DNA from: Candidatus Gemmiger faecavium
Lineage (GTDB): Bacteria; Bacillota; Clostridia; Oscillospirales; Ruminococcaceae
Direction: 5' to 3'
NCBI GenBank assembly: GCA_019114415.1
Contig: DXFO01000051.1
Span: 1-36,410, forward strand
Length of the DNA stretch: 36,410 nucleotides
Below are positions 30,185-36,410 of the stretch, piece after piece. The notes under the pieces were generated by a model that worked only from the letters and a program-made list of their open reading frames with translations, had not been told where the DNA came from and did not search any database. Within the stretch, counting starts at the first letter, position 1. Each line of letters starts with the position of its first letter. The translations under genes and the position numbers were made by a program.

Positions 30185-31462
30185 ATGAAAAAGAGTTTTC
30201 CCCGTGCCGTTGCCCTGACGGCAGCCGCGGCCCTGGCCGTTTCCCTGGCGGGGTGCACCCCGGGGTATGAGGACTACGCCGAACCCCTGGCCACCCAGGA
30301 GTCCGCCCCCGACACCGCCCCGGCATCGGGAGAGCTGCAGATGCTCTCCCACGGCACCGACGACGGCTATTACCTGTCCCTCATGGACCTGACCCGGGGC
30401 AGCGAGGAGCGCACCGACCTGCTGGGCTATGTGGATTACGCCCAGACCCGGGCCGCGGTGCTCTGTGCCCAGCCCAACTGCACCCACAGCGACGGCAACT
30501 GTCCCGCCTGGCAGGGCGTCTGGGGCGGGTCGGCCTGGGCGCTGCCCGGCGGGGAGCACATCGTCACCAACACGGTGGAGGACTCCGGCGAGGAGCAGGT
30601 GTATGTGCTTACCCTCTGCGCCCCCGACGGCACCGAGGAAAAAACGCTGTGCCGGAGTGCAAACAACAACATCCCCACCATGGCGGACGACCACTGGCTC
30701 TACTGCCTGACCGGGCAGGGGCTGAACCTGTGGCGGGTGCCGCTGGACGGGGGCGAGCCGGAAGAACTGGTCACCCTCAACGCCTACGATGTGGAGGGCT
30801 GCCTGGGCCGGGAAATTTTCTACCCCGTCTACGGCAGCGCGGAGCAGGCCGACGGCACCGCCCTGACCACCCTGACCTACACGGCGTACAACATCGATAC
30901 CGGGGCCACCCGGGTGCTGCTGGATGTGAGCTATTCCTCCGACAACATCAGCAACCCCTACCTGGACATGGACGGGGCCACCCTCTACTGGTACGACCCC
31001 GCGGCGGGCAGCCTCTGCGTGGTGGACGTGAAAACGGGAGAGGAATCCCGCATGCCCGTGAACTGGGACTTCAGCCGCGCCGGATGCGGGACCATCTACC
31101 AGACCACCCCCTGTGCCGTGGTGGACGGCAAGCTCATTGTGGACCAGTACGGGGACATGGGGTCCTGCCGGGCGGCGGTGAACCCTGCCGACGGCTCCGC
31201 CTATGAGCTGACCCTGGGCTACATCCGCAATGGCCGCTCCGAGAGCGTGCAGATTTTGGCCCGGAGCAGCCACGGCCTGCTGGTCAAGTACGAAAACCGC
31301 CTGACCTCCAAGGACGAGGTAAAGGACGACGGCTCGGTGGGGACGGTGGACATCGAACAGGTGCGCCTGGCCCTCATCGACCCGGAGGCGTTCCTCCAAA
31401 ACCAGCCCGACTACCGGGACATTGCCCCGGTGGAAGGCTTTGACGGCGAATTTGCCTGCTGA
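30185..31462 (+). CDS. Propeller-like lipoprotein with Cys/His motif (first of pair)
   Basis: The 425-residue lipoprotein has the signal ALTAAAALAVSLAGC with the acyl-Cys in the lipobox LAGC. After a short linker comes C94-A-Q-P-N-C99-T-H101-x4-C106-P-A-W109, the motif shared with 4295 and 31481. The rest is made of short strands and turns in repeated blocks of about 45-50 residues (YCLTGQGLNLWRVPLDGGEP, GATLYWYDPAAGSLCVVDVK), typical of a beta-propeller. ATG 30185 is preceded by AAAGG at a long distance. It should be displayed on the outer membrane face. The motif may bind a metal or hold disulphides. The product could be a sensor accessory or a target of the two-component system. Confidence 0.85.
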   Translation: MKKSFPRAVALTAAAALAVSLAGCTPGYEDYAEPLATQESAPDTAPASGELQMLSHGTDDGYYLSLMDLTRGSEERTDLLGYVDYAQTRAAVLCAQPNCTHSDGNCPAWQGVWGGSAWALPGGEHIVTNTVEDSGEEQVYVLTLCAPDGTEEKTLCRSANNNIPTMADDHWLYCLTGQGLNLWRVPLDGGEPEELVTLNAYDVEGCLGREIFYPVYGSAEQADGTALTTLTYTAYNIDTGATRVLLDVSYSSDNISNPYLDMDGATLYWYDPAAGSLCVVDVKTGEESRMPVNWDFSRAGCGTIYQTTPCAVVDGKLIVDQYGDMGSCRAAVNPADGSAYELTLGYIRNGRSESVQILARSSHGLLVKYENRLTSKDEVKDDGSVGTVDIEQVRLALIDPEAFLQNQPDYRDIAPVEGFDGEFAC

Positions 31463-31480
31463 CGGGGAAAGGAAACGGAT

Positions 31481-32809
31481 ATGAAGAAAGCTATGTTTCG
31501 CCCTCTGGCCGGGCTGACCGCCGCGGCCGTGATGCTCTCCCTGGCAGGCTGCGGCCCCGCCAGCCGGGCGGGCAATACCCACACCCCCGCCAACGCCACA
31601 AGGGAAAGCGCCCCGGCGGGCGCGCTGGAACTGCTGGCCCCCGGCAACGGCCGGGGCATGTACACAAACTTTATCCGCAGCGACGGCGCGGGCGGCTGGA
31701 GCAGCCTGCGGTGCTGGGTGGACTACGGCGGCGCGGTGGAGACCATCCTCTGCGCCCAGCCCAACTGCACCCATGACGGCGATGTCTGCACCGCCTGGAT
31801 CGACCCCGAAGTCAGCGAGAGCAGCTACGTCCTGGGGGGCGATATGCTCTGCGCCGGGTACGGCATGGACACCATGACCCTGACCCTGCGGAAGGGGGAC
31901 GGCTCCGACCCGAAGGTACTGTACGAGAGTGCCTCCTACCTGTCCCCCCGCATGACCGACGGGGAGTGGCTCTACTTTGAGCAGGAGACGGCAAACGGGG
32001 AAGGCCCCGCCGCCAACGCCCTGTACCGCGTTTCCCTGTCCGGGGGCGAGGCGGAAAAACTCTTTGACCTGCCCTATCCCGTGGAATCCGACGCCGGGCT
32101 GCTGGGGTGTACCGGGCGGGAAGCCATTTTTTACACCTTCCATTGGGGGGACGACGACACCCCCATGCCCGAGATGACTGACGGCATGACCCGGGAGGAG
32201 TACGACGCCGCCGTGACCCGGTGGGCCGAGAGCCAGCAGGGCAGCCACCGCATCTACGCCAAAAACGTGGACACCGGCGCCGAGCGGGAGCTGGCCGCCT
32301 GGAACTCCGCTCTGGGCAGTGCGGGCAGCACCTGCGCCATGGCGGAGGGCACCATCTATCTGCTGCCCGACCGGAGCCTGGGGGAGCTGACCGCCATCGA
32401 CCCCGCCACGGGCAAGAGCACGACCACCGCCGTGGCCTGGCCCTTTGACATCCCGGCGGAGGAGATCTACACCATCGCCATCAGGGGGACGGTGGAGGGC
32501 AAGGTCATTGCCGACGTCACCACCCTGGAAGGGGGCGACCGCCGCGTAGCCATTGACCCCGCCGACGGCAGCGCCCGGGAACTGACCCTCCATTACATTT
32601 CCAACGGCCACGTCAAGGGCATCCGCATCCTGGGGCAGGGCGGCGGCAAGCTGCTGGTCTGCTATGAGCAGCGGATGGAGGACGCGGTGGCCGTGGGTTC
32701 CGACGGCATGACCTTTGTGGGCACCGATGTCAACGAGCGGTGGGCCATGATCGACGCCGCCGATTTCCTGGCCGACAACCCCGCCTATCAGGACCTGCAA
32801 TCCGCCTGA
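31481..32809 (+). CDS. Propeller-like lipoprotein with Cys/His motif (second of pair)
   Basis: The 442-residue protein is a paralogue of the one before it, 18 bases downstream in the same transcript. Its signal MKKAMFRPLAGLTAAAVMLS ends in the lipobox LAGC. The motif is C91-A-Q-P-N-C96-T-H98-x4-C103-T-A-W106. Propeller-like blocks follow (DGEWLYFEQETANGEGPAAN, then ALYRVSLSGGEAEKLFDLPY), and the end DAADFLADNPAYQDL matches DPEAFLQNQPDYRDI of its neighbour. Such pairs may differ in ligand. GGGGAAAGGAAA lies before ATG 31481. Confidence 0.85.
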   Translation: MKKAMFRPLAGLTAAAVMLSLAGCGPASRAGNTHTPANATRESAPAGALELLAPGNGRGMYTNFIRSDGAGGWSSLRCWVDYGGAVETILCAQPNCTHDGDVCTAWIDPEVSESSYVLGGDMLCAGYGMDTMTLTLRKGDGSDPKVLYESASYLSPRMTDGEWLYFEQETANGEGPAANALYRVSLSGGEAEKLFDLPYPVESDAGLLGCTGREAIFYTFHWGDDDTPMPEMTDGMTREEYDAAVTRWAESQQGSHRIYAKNVDTGAERELAAWNSALGSAGSTCAMAEGTIYLLPDRSLGELTAIDPATGKSTTTAVAWPFDIPAEEIYTIAIRGTVEGKVIADVTTLEGGDRRVAIDPADGSARELTLHYISNGHVKGIRILGQGGGKLLVCYEQRMEDAVAVGSDGMTFVGTDVNERWAMIDAADFLADNPAYQDLQSA

Positions 32810-32828
32810 CAAGCGCCAGAATATACAG

Positions 32829-32870
32829 AAAAAGGCCCGATGCCTGCAAAACGGCATCGGGCCTTTTTGG
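32829..32870. terminator. Bidirectional terminator
   Basis: A 16-bp stem (32829-32844 with 32853-32868) with A and T runs at its ends lies between the lipoprotein gene and the convergent ktrA gene. Confidence 0.92.
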
Positions 32871-32888
32871 GTTTTGTAAGGGGTAAAA

Positions 32889-33569
32889 TCAGTCGTTTTC
32901 GTCCCACTCGTTCAGGCGCAGCAGAGCGTCCCGGCTGCCGGAGACGATCATCACGTCGTTGGGCTGGAAGCAGTAGTCGGGGCGGATATTGTCGGTGACT
33001 TTGCCGCCGCTCTCCACCGCGATGACGTTGAGGCCGAACCTGGCGCGGATGTCCAGCTCCAGAATGGTCTTGCCCACGAACTTGTCCGGCACGATGAGCT
33101 TGGAGATGTTGATGCTCTCGCTCAGCTGGATGAAGTCCAGCACACGGGTGGTCTCCAGACGGTTGGCCAAGCGCAGGGCCATGTCGCGCTCGGGGTAAAC
33201 GACCTCGGCGCCCAGCTTGGCCAGAATCTCGCCGTGCTCGGCGCTGGTGGCCTTGGCGATCACCGTGGGGATCCCCAGGGCCACCAGGTGAAGGGTGGTC
33301 AGGATGGAGGTGTCGATCTGCTCACCGATGCACACCACCGCCACGTCGCAGTTCTGAATGCCGGTTTCCGCCAGGGACTTTTTGTCCAGGCTGTGGATGA
33401 CTACGGCGTTTTCCGTGATCTCCCGCATCTCCCGGACCTTCTCCTCATTCTTATCCAGCACCAGCAGCTCCGCGCCGGACTCCGCCAGCTCCAGAGCCAG
33501 AGCGGTGCCGAAGCGCCCCAGCCCCACGATGCCGTAGATTGGTTTGTCTTTTTTGGATCTGTTGAACAT
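32889..33569 (-). CDS. ktrA: Ktr/Trk potassium uptake regulatory subunit
   Basis: The 226-residue protein has an RCK_N (TrkA-N) Rossmann domain with the dinucleotide motif GIVGLGRFGTALA (about 13-25) and acidic D39 at the end of strand 2. It also has an RCK_C (TrkA-C) domain from about 145 (ISKLIVPDKFVGKTILELDI) that in this family can bind c-di-AMP. An octameric ring of it gates the KtrB channel on the cytoplasmic side in response to ATP or ADP. It lies 16 bases after ktrB on the same strand, so the two are one operon. AGGAGGAG-type pairing precedes ATG 33569. Confidence 0.95.
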   Translation of the reverse strand: MFNRSKKDKPIYGIVGLGRFGTALALELAESGAELLVLDKNEEKVREMREITENAVVIHSLDKKSLAETGIQNCDVAVVCIGEQIDTSILTTLHLVALGIPTVIAKATSAEHGEILAKLGAEVVYPERDMALRLANRLETTRVLDFIQLSESINISKLIVPDKFVGKTILELDIRARFGLNVIAVESGGKVTDNIRPDYCFQPNDVMIVSGSRDALLRLNEWDEND

Positions 33570-33585
33570 GGAAGCTCCTCCTAGT

Positions 33586-34884
33586 TTAGCCGATGGCGAT
33601 ATTGCCCTCGGGGTAGTGGGTGCGCTCCCCCTTGGTGAAGTACCACAGGGAGGCGATGGTCAGCGGCCCCAGACGGCCGATGTACATGATCAGAATGGAC
33701 AGCAGCTTGCTGCCGTCGCTGAGCCCGGGGGTGATGCCGGTGGAAAGGCCCACCGTGCCGAAGGCGCTGGTGACCTCGAAGAGCGCCTGCATCAGCGTGA
33801 CGCCGGGGTCCAGAATCACCATCAGATAGGTGCCCGTCAGGACCACGCCCAGGGCCAGCAGGGTGATCACAGCCGCCTTGCGGAAGGCGTCGGCGGGAAC
33901 AGAGTAGTGGAAGGCCTTTTCCGTCTTGTTGGTGGCGGCGGACTTGATGCCCTGGAGCAGCACGAAGAAGGTGCTGGTTTTGACGCCGCCGCCGGTGGAG
34001 CCCGGGGAGGCGCCGATGAACATGAGCACCGTCAGCACCAGGAGCCCCGCGTTGGAGAAGGAGCCCAGGGGATAGGTGGAGAACCCGGCGGTACGGGCGG
34101 ACACGCTGTGGAACAGGGCCCCCAGCCAGGTCACGTCCTCAGTGAGCTTGATGAGCAGGGTGCCCACCACGATCAGCGCGGCGCTGACGGTGAGGACCAC
34201 CTTGGTGTGCATGGAAAATTTGCTCCAGCGGAACCGCTTGCGTACGACCTCCTGGATGACCAGGAAGCCGATGCCGCCGAAGATGATAAGGGCACAGGTC
34301 ACCAGGTTCAGCAGCACATCGTCCTGGTAGGGAATCAGATTCTGGAAGTTGCCCAGAATGTCGAAGCCCGAGTTGTTGAAGGCGGCCACCGAGTGGAACA
34401 GGCTGATGCCCAGGGCGTCCAGGGGTTCGTAGTCCTGGACGAAGGAGAGGAAGCTCAGCGCGGCCCCCGCCAGTTCAAAGGCCAGTGTGGTCAGAAAAAT
34501 GCGGTGGACGAAGCGGACAATACCTTGGCCGGAATCCAGATTCATGGCCTCCCGGACCAGGTTCCGGCCCTTCAGGTTCACACGCCGCCGCATGGCCAGG
34601 ATGATGCCGGCGCCCACCGCCGTTACCCCCAGGCCCCCCACCTGGATCAGGGAGGCCAGGAAGAACTGGCCCAGAGGGGTGAAGGTGTCCCCGGCGTCAA
34701 TGGCGATGAGGCCGGTGACGCACACGGCGCTGGTGGAGGTGTACAGGGCGTCGATGTACCGGACGGTAACGCCGTCCTGGATGCTGCAGGGCAGCATCAG
34801 CAGCCCCGAACCCAGCAGAATGACAAGGGCGAATCCCAGGGCGATGATCCGCCCCGGCGCCAGCCTTGAGATGAATTTTGCCAT
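33586..34884 (-). CDS. ktrB: Ktr/Trk potassium transporter membrane subunit
   Basis: The 432-residue membrane protein has the four-fold M1-P-M2 repeat of the TrkH/KtrB family. Selectivity-filter segments are visible as TSTSAVCVTGL (about 49-59), AAFNNSGFD (about 167-175), ARTAGFST (about 284-291) and SAFGTVGLSTG (about 389-399), each with the key glycine. The SPGSTGGGVKTSTF segment before the third M2 is the usual gating loop region. With KtrA it imports K+ with Na+ or proton-motive coupling. Start 34884 is preceded by GAGAGGGA. A -10 with TG extension (TGTTATAAT, 34945-34952 on this strand) lies about 60 bases upstream. Confidence 0.95.
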   Translation of the reverse strand: MAKFISRLAPGRIIALGFALVILLGSGLLMLPCSIQDGVTVRYIDALYTSTSAVCVTGLIAIDAGDTFTPLGQFFLASLIQVGGLGVTAVGAGIILAMRRRVNLKGRNLVREAMNLDSGQGIVRFVHRIFLTTLAFELAGAALSFLSFVQDYEPLDALGISLFHSVAAFNNSGFDILGNFQNLIPYQDDVLLNLVTCALIIFGGIGFLVIQEVVRKRFRWSKFSMHTKVVLTVSAALIVVGTLLIKLTEDVTWLGALFHSVSARTAGFSTYPLGSFSNAGLLVLTVLMFIGASPGSTGGGVKTSTFFVLLQGIKSAATNKTEKAFHYSVPADAFRKAAVITLLALGVVLTGTYLMVILDPGVTLMQALFEVTSAFGTVGLSTGITPGLSDGSKLLSILIMYIGRLGPLTIASLWYFTKGERTHYPEGNIAIG

Positions 34885-34918
34885 ATGATCCCTCTCTTGC
34901 AGTAGAAAGTCATAACAA

Positions 34919-34952
34919 GCCGGCCAACGCTGGCCGGCAGGGCCATTATAAC
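34919..34952 (-). promoter_or_regulatory. Promoter and leader hairpin of ktrBA
   Basis: On the minus strand a TATAAT (34945-34950) with upstream TG precedes an 8-bp GC hairpin (34931-34938 with 34919-34926) in the short leader. The leader is too short for a c-di-AMP riboswitch. Confidence 0.5.
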
Positions 34953-34973
34953 AGAAGAGCCGCTAAGATGCAG

Positions 34974-36215
34974 TTAAGGTTTTTTCAGTTCCGGGGACTC
35001 CTCCTCGCCCTCGTGGCTCAGCGGCCCGGCGGTCCCCTCGCCGAAGGAGATGATCTGTCTGCCGTATTTGGCCCGGAGGTTGTCCACCGCCTGCTCCAGC
35101 CGCTCCCGCCTCTCGTCCAGAGCGGGCTGATCCGGGGCGAACAGATCGGTCTGCTCGTAGGTCTCCCGGGTGTCCGTCAGATCCAGGGCGGTGACGCTGA
35201 TCAGCCGGATGGGGCTGGGGGGCCGCCACAGGCCGTCAATGAGCTCCATGGCCGCCTCCAGCAGCTCCCGCATCAGATGGGTGCTGTGGCCCAGATGCTT
35301 CTGCCGGGATATGTTGTGGAAGGAGGGGTCCCGCAGACCCACCTGCACCGCCCTGCAGTAGAGGCCCTGCTGCCGCAGCCGGGCGGCCACGCTGTCGCAC
35401 AGCCGCGCGGCGCCCCGGCGGACCTGGTCCCGGGTGGTCAGGTTGTCCGGGAAGGTGGAGCTGTTGCCCACGCTTTTCACCGGCTCTTTTTCGTGCTGGG
35501 GCCGGACGGGGGCGTCATCCAACCCGTTGGCGCAGCGCCACAGCTGGCGGCCCATCTTCCCCAGCAGCCCCTCCACAAGCCCTAAGTCCGCCGCCGCCAG
35601 CTGTCCCAGGGTGCGGATACCGTACTGGGCCAGGGCCTTTTGGGCGGCGGGGCCGGCGAAGAGGATGCTGCCCACCGGAAGTGGCCAGACGATCTCCCGC
35701 CAGTTTTCCCGGGAAATCACCGTGGTGGCGTCGGGCTTGCGGTAGTCGCTGCCCAGCTTGGCGAAGACCTTGTTGAAGCTGACTCCCACCGACAGCGTCA
35801 GGCCCAGCTCCCCACGGACCCGGCGGCGGAGCTCGTCGGCAATGGCGGCAGCGTCGCCGCCGAACAGGTGCATGCTGCCGGTGATGTCCAGCCAGCTCTC
35901 GTCGATGCCGAAGGGCTCCACCAGGTCGGTGTACTGGCCGTAGATGGCGTTCACCAGGTGGGAGAATTCCCGGTACAGGCCGTGGTGAGGCGGGAGCAGC
36001 ACCAGGTCCGGGCACTTCCTCCGGGCCTGCCAGATGGTCTCCGCCGTTTTGACGCCGCAGGCCTTGGCCGGCTCGTTCTTGGCCAGGATGATGCCCTTGC
36101 GGCTGGCGGGGTCTCCGCATACCGCCACCGGCAGCTCCCGGAGCTCCGGCCGGGACAGGAGCTCCACCGAGGCGTAAAAGCTGTTCAGGTCACAGTGCAG
36201 GATCACCCGGTCCAC
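34974..36215 (-). CDS. Y-family DNA polymerase (DinB/UmuC-like)
   Basis: The 413-residue protein starts DRVILHCDLNSFYASVEL, with metal-binding D9 and steric-gate F13. It has the second catalytic motif GIDESWLDITGS (D and E metal ligands near 110) and the finger segment VGVSFNKVFAKLGSDYRKPD. A little-finger domain follows, then EQTDLFA near 354-360, where Q355-T-D-L-F359 is a good sliding-clamp-binding peptide. It performs translesion synthesis. I choose GTG 36215 because GGAGGGG lies just upstream and homology begins there; the longer frame runs back into a terminator hairpin. The length and the SWLDI variant fit the Firmicute DinB group. Confidence 0.93.
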   Translation of the reverse strand: MDRVILHCDLNSFYASVELLSRPELRELPVAVCGDPASRKGIILAKNEPAKACGVKTAETIWQARRKCPDLVLLPPHHGLYREFSHLVNAIYGQYTDLVEPFGIDESWLDITGSMHLFGGDAAAIADELRRRVRGELGLTLSVGVSFNKVFAKLGSDYRKPDATTVISRENWREIVWPLPVGSILFAGPAAQKALAQYGIRTLGQLAAADLGLVEGLLGKMGRQLWRCANGLDDAPVRPQHEKEPVKSVGNSSTFPDNLTTRDQVRRGAARLCDSVAARLRQQGLYCRAVQVGLRDPSFHNISRQKHLGHSTHLMRELLEAAMELIDGLWRPPSPIRLISVTALDLTDTRETYEQTDLFAPDQPALDERRERLEQAVDNLRAKYGRQIISFGEGTAGPLSHEGEEESPELKKP

Positions 36216-36228
36216 GGCGGCGGCCCCC

Positions 36229-36276
36229 TCCGCAAAAAGGATGTGGTATACTGACCGGCAGTATACCACATCCTTT
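36229..36276 (-). terminator. Terminator hairpin between the RibU-like gene and the polymerase gene
   Basis: An 18-bp perfect stem (36259-36276 with 36236-36253) around five bases is followed on the minus strand by TTTTTGCGG. It should end the transcript of the gene at the right edge. Each arm contains TATACT or its complement, so it could also overlap a promoter or operator of the polymerase gene. Confidence 0.75.
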
Positions 36277-36307
36277 GACAGATGAAAAGGGGAAATTAGA
36301 CACCGCG

Positions 36308-36410
36308 TCACCGGTGCAGCAGGGGGGAGAGGGGCTTGTAGATCAGGAAAGCCAGGAGGGTGTCCAGCAGGCCCTTGAGGAGGGTGAAGGGGGCGTTGAA
36401 GATCACCAGG
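36308..36410 (-). CDS. ECF transporter S component, C-terminal fragment (RibU-like)
   Basis: The last 33 residues, LVIFNAPFTLLKGLLDTLLA followed by FLIYKPLSPLLHR, run in from the window edge and stop at TGA 36308-36310. An N-A-P-F-x2-L-K-G-x2-D motif followed by a hydrophobic helix and YKPLSPLLH is the end typical of ECF S components of the riboflavin (RibU) type, which bind the vitamin in the membrane. Only the end is present, so the substrate is a guess. Confidence 0.7.
   Translation of the reverse strand, partial: LVIFNAPFTLLKGLLDTLLAFLIYKPLSPLLHR

Noticed and set aside
29111-32857. A minus-strand open frame of more than 1200 codons opposite the second cassette
   Set aside because: It is a by-product of high GC and codon bias of the plus-strand genes. 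It has low-complexity His/Gly/Val-rich text, no ribosome site, and overlaps four well-supported genes.
34885-34952. c-di-AMP (ydaO) riboswitch upstream of ktrB
   Set aside because: The leader is only about 50 bases with one simple hairpin, too short for that aptamer.
36236-36276. SOS (LexA) box upstream of the Y-family polymerase
   Set aside because: The palindrome has neither GAAC-N4-GTTC nor the CTGT-N8-ACAG pattern, and it is followed by a T run, so a terminator is the simpler reading.

Overview
The window looks like a chromosomal segment of a high-GC, low-temperature-promoter Firmicute of the Ruminococcaceae/Oscillospiraceae type (Faecalibacterium, Gemmiger or Subdoligranulum-like). The evidence is strong AGGAGG ribosome sites, clear TTGACA/TATAAT promoters, GC-rich codon use, pyruvate:ferredoxin oxidoreductase, a PTS sugar operon and a Ktr potassium system. 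I cannot name the species from sequence alone.

Layout: the 3' end of nifJ (1-350) is followed by about 950 bases of non-coding, hairpin-rich DNA and a nitroreductase (1301-1894). A first sensory cassette follows (2230-6565): an OmpR-type regulator, a histidine kinase and a large membrane-anchored protein with an extracellular Cys/His motif. Next is a divergent sugar block: a phospho-beta-glucosidase on the minus strand (6731-8179), then RidA, a PTS EIIBC permease, a PLP aminotransferase and a YheO-type regulator on the plus strand (8407-12322). A ricin-type lectin with a histone-like tail (12433-13023) and a DEAD-box helicase (13340-14524) lie before a tRNA-Val.

The tRNA-Val(GAC) gene (14683-14758) is the attachment site of an 11.1-kb integrated element (14735-25904), bounded by 26-bp direct repeats. 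It carries a tyrosine integrase with paired 12-bp arm-type sites at both ends, an RHH repressor with three operators, a sigma-70-like factor, an excisionase-like protein, a translationally coupled leftward phage-regulatory operon (XRE, Rha, a DUF3102-like protein), a divergent CI-like repressor, a broken zeta toxin and an Abi_2 (AbiD/F) defence gene preceded by a probable abiF-type structured RNA. No relaxase, replication initiator or virion gene is visible, so it resembles a phage satellite or a reduced prophage. Several unusual perfect palindromes with a one-base centre lie in it.

Right of the element are an OB-fold-like lipoprotein (26061-26870) and a second sensory cassette (27208-32809): regulator, kinase, a small membrane protein and two lipoproteins. 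The small protein and the lipoproteins correspond to the N- and C-terminal halves of the single large protein in the first cassette, and all three beta-propeller-like proteins carry the same C-x4-C-T-H-x4-C-x-A-W motif. A 17-bp sequence is repeated at the same distance from the -10 element upstream of this regulator and upstream of the lipoprotein pair, suggesting one regulon. The window ends with ktrA/ktrB, a Y-family DNA polymerase and the C-terminus of a probable RibU-like ECF transporter S component.
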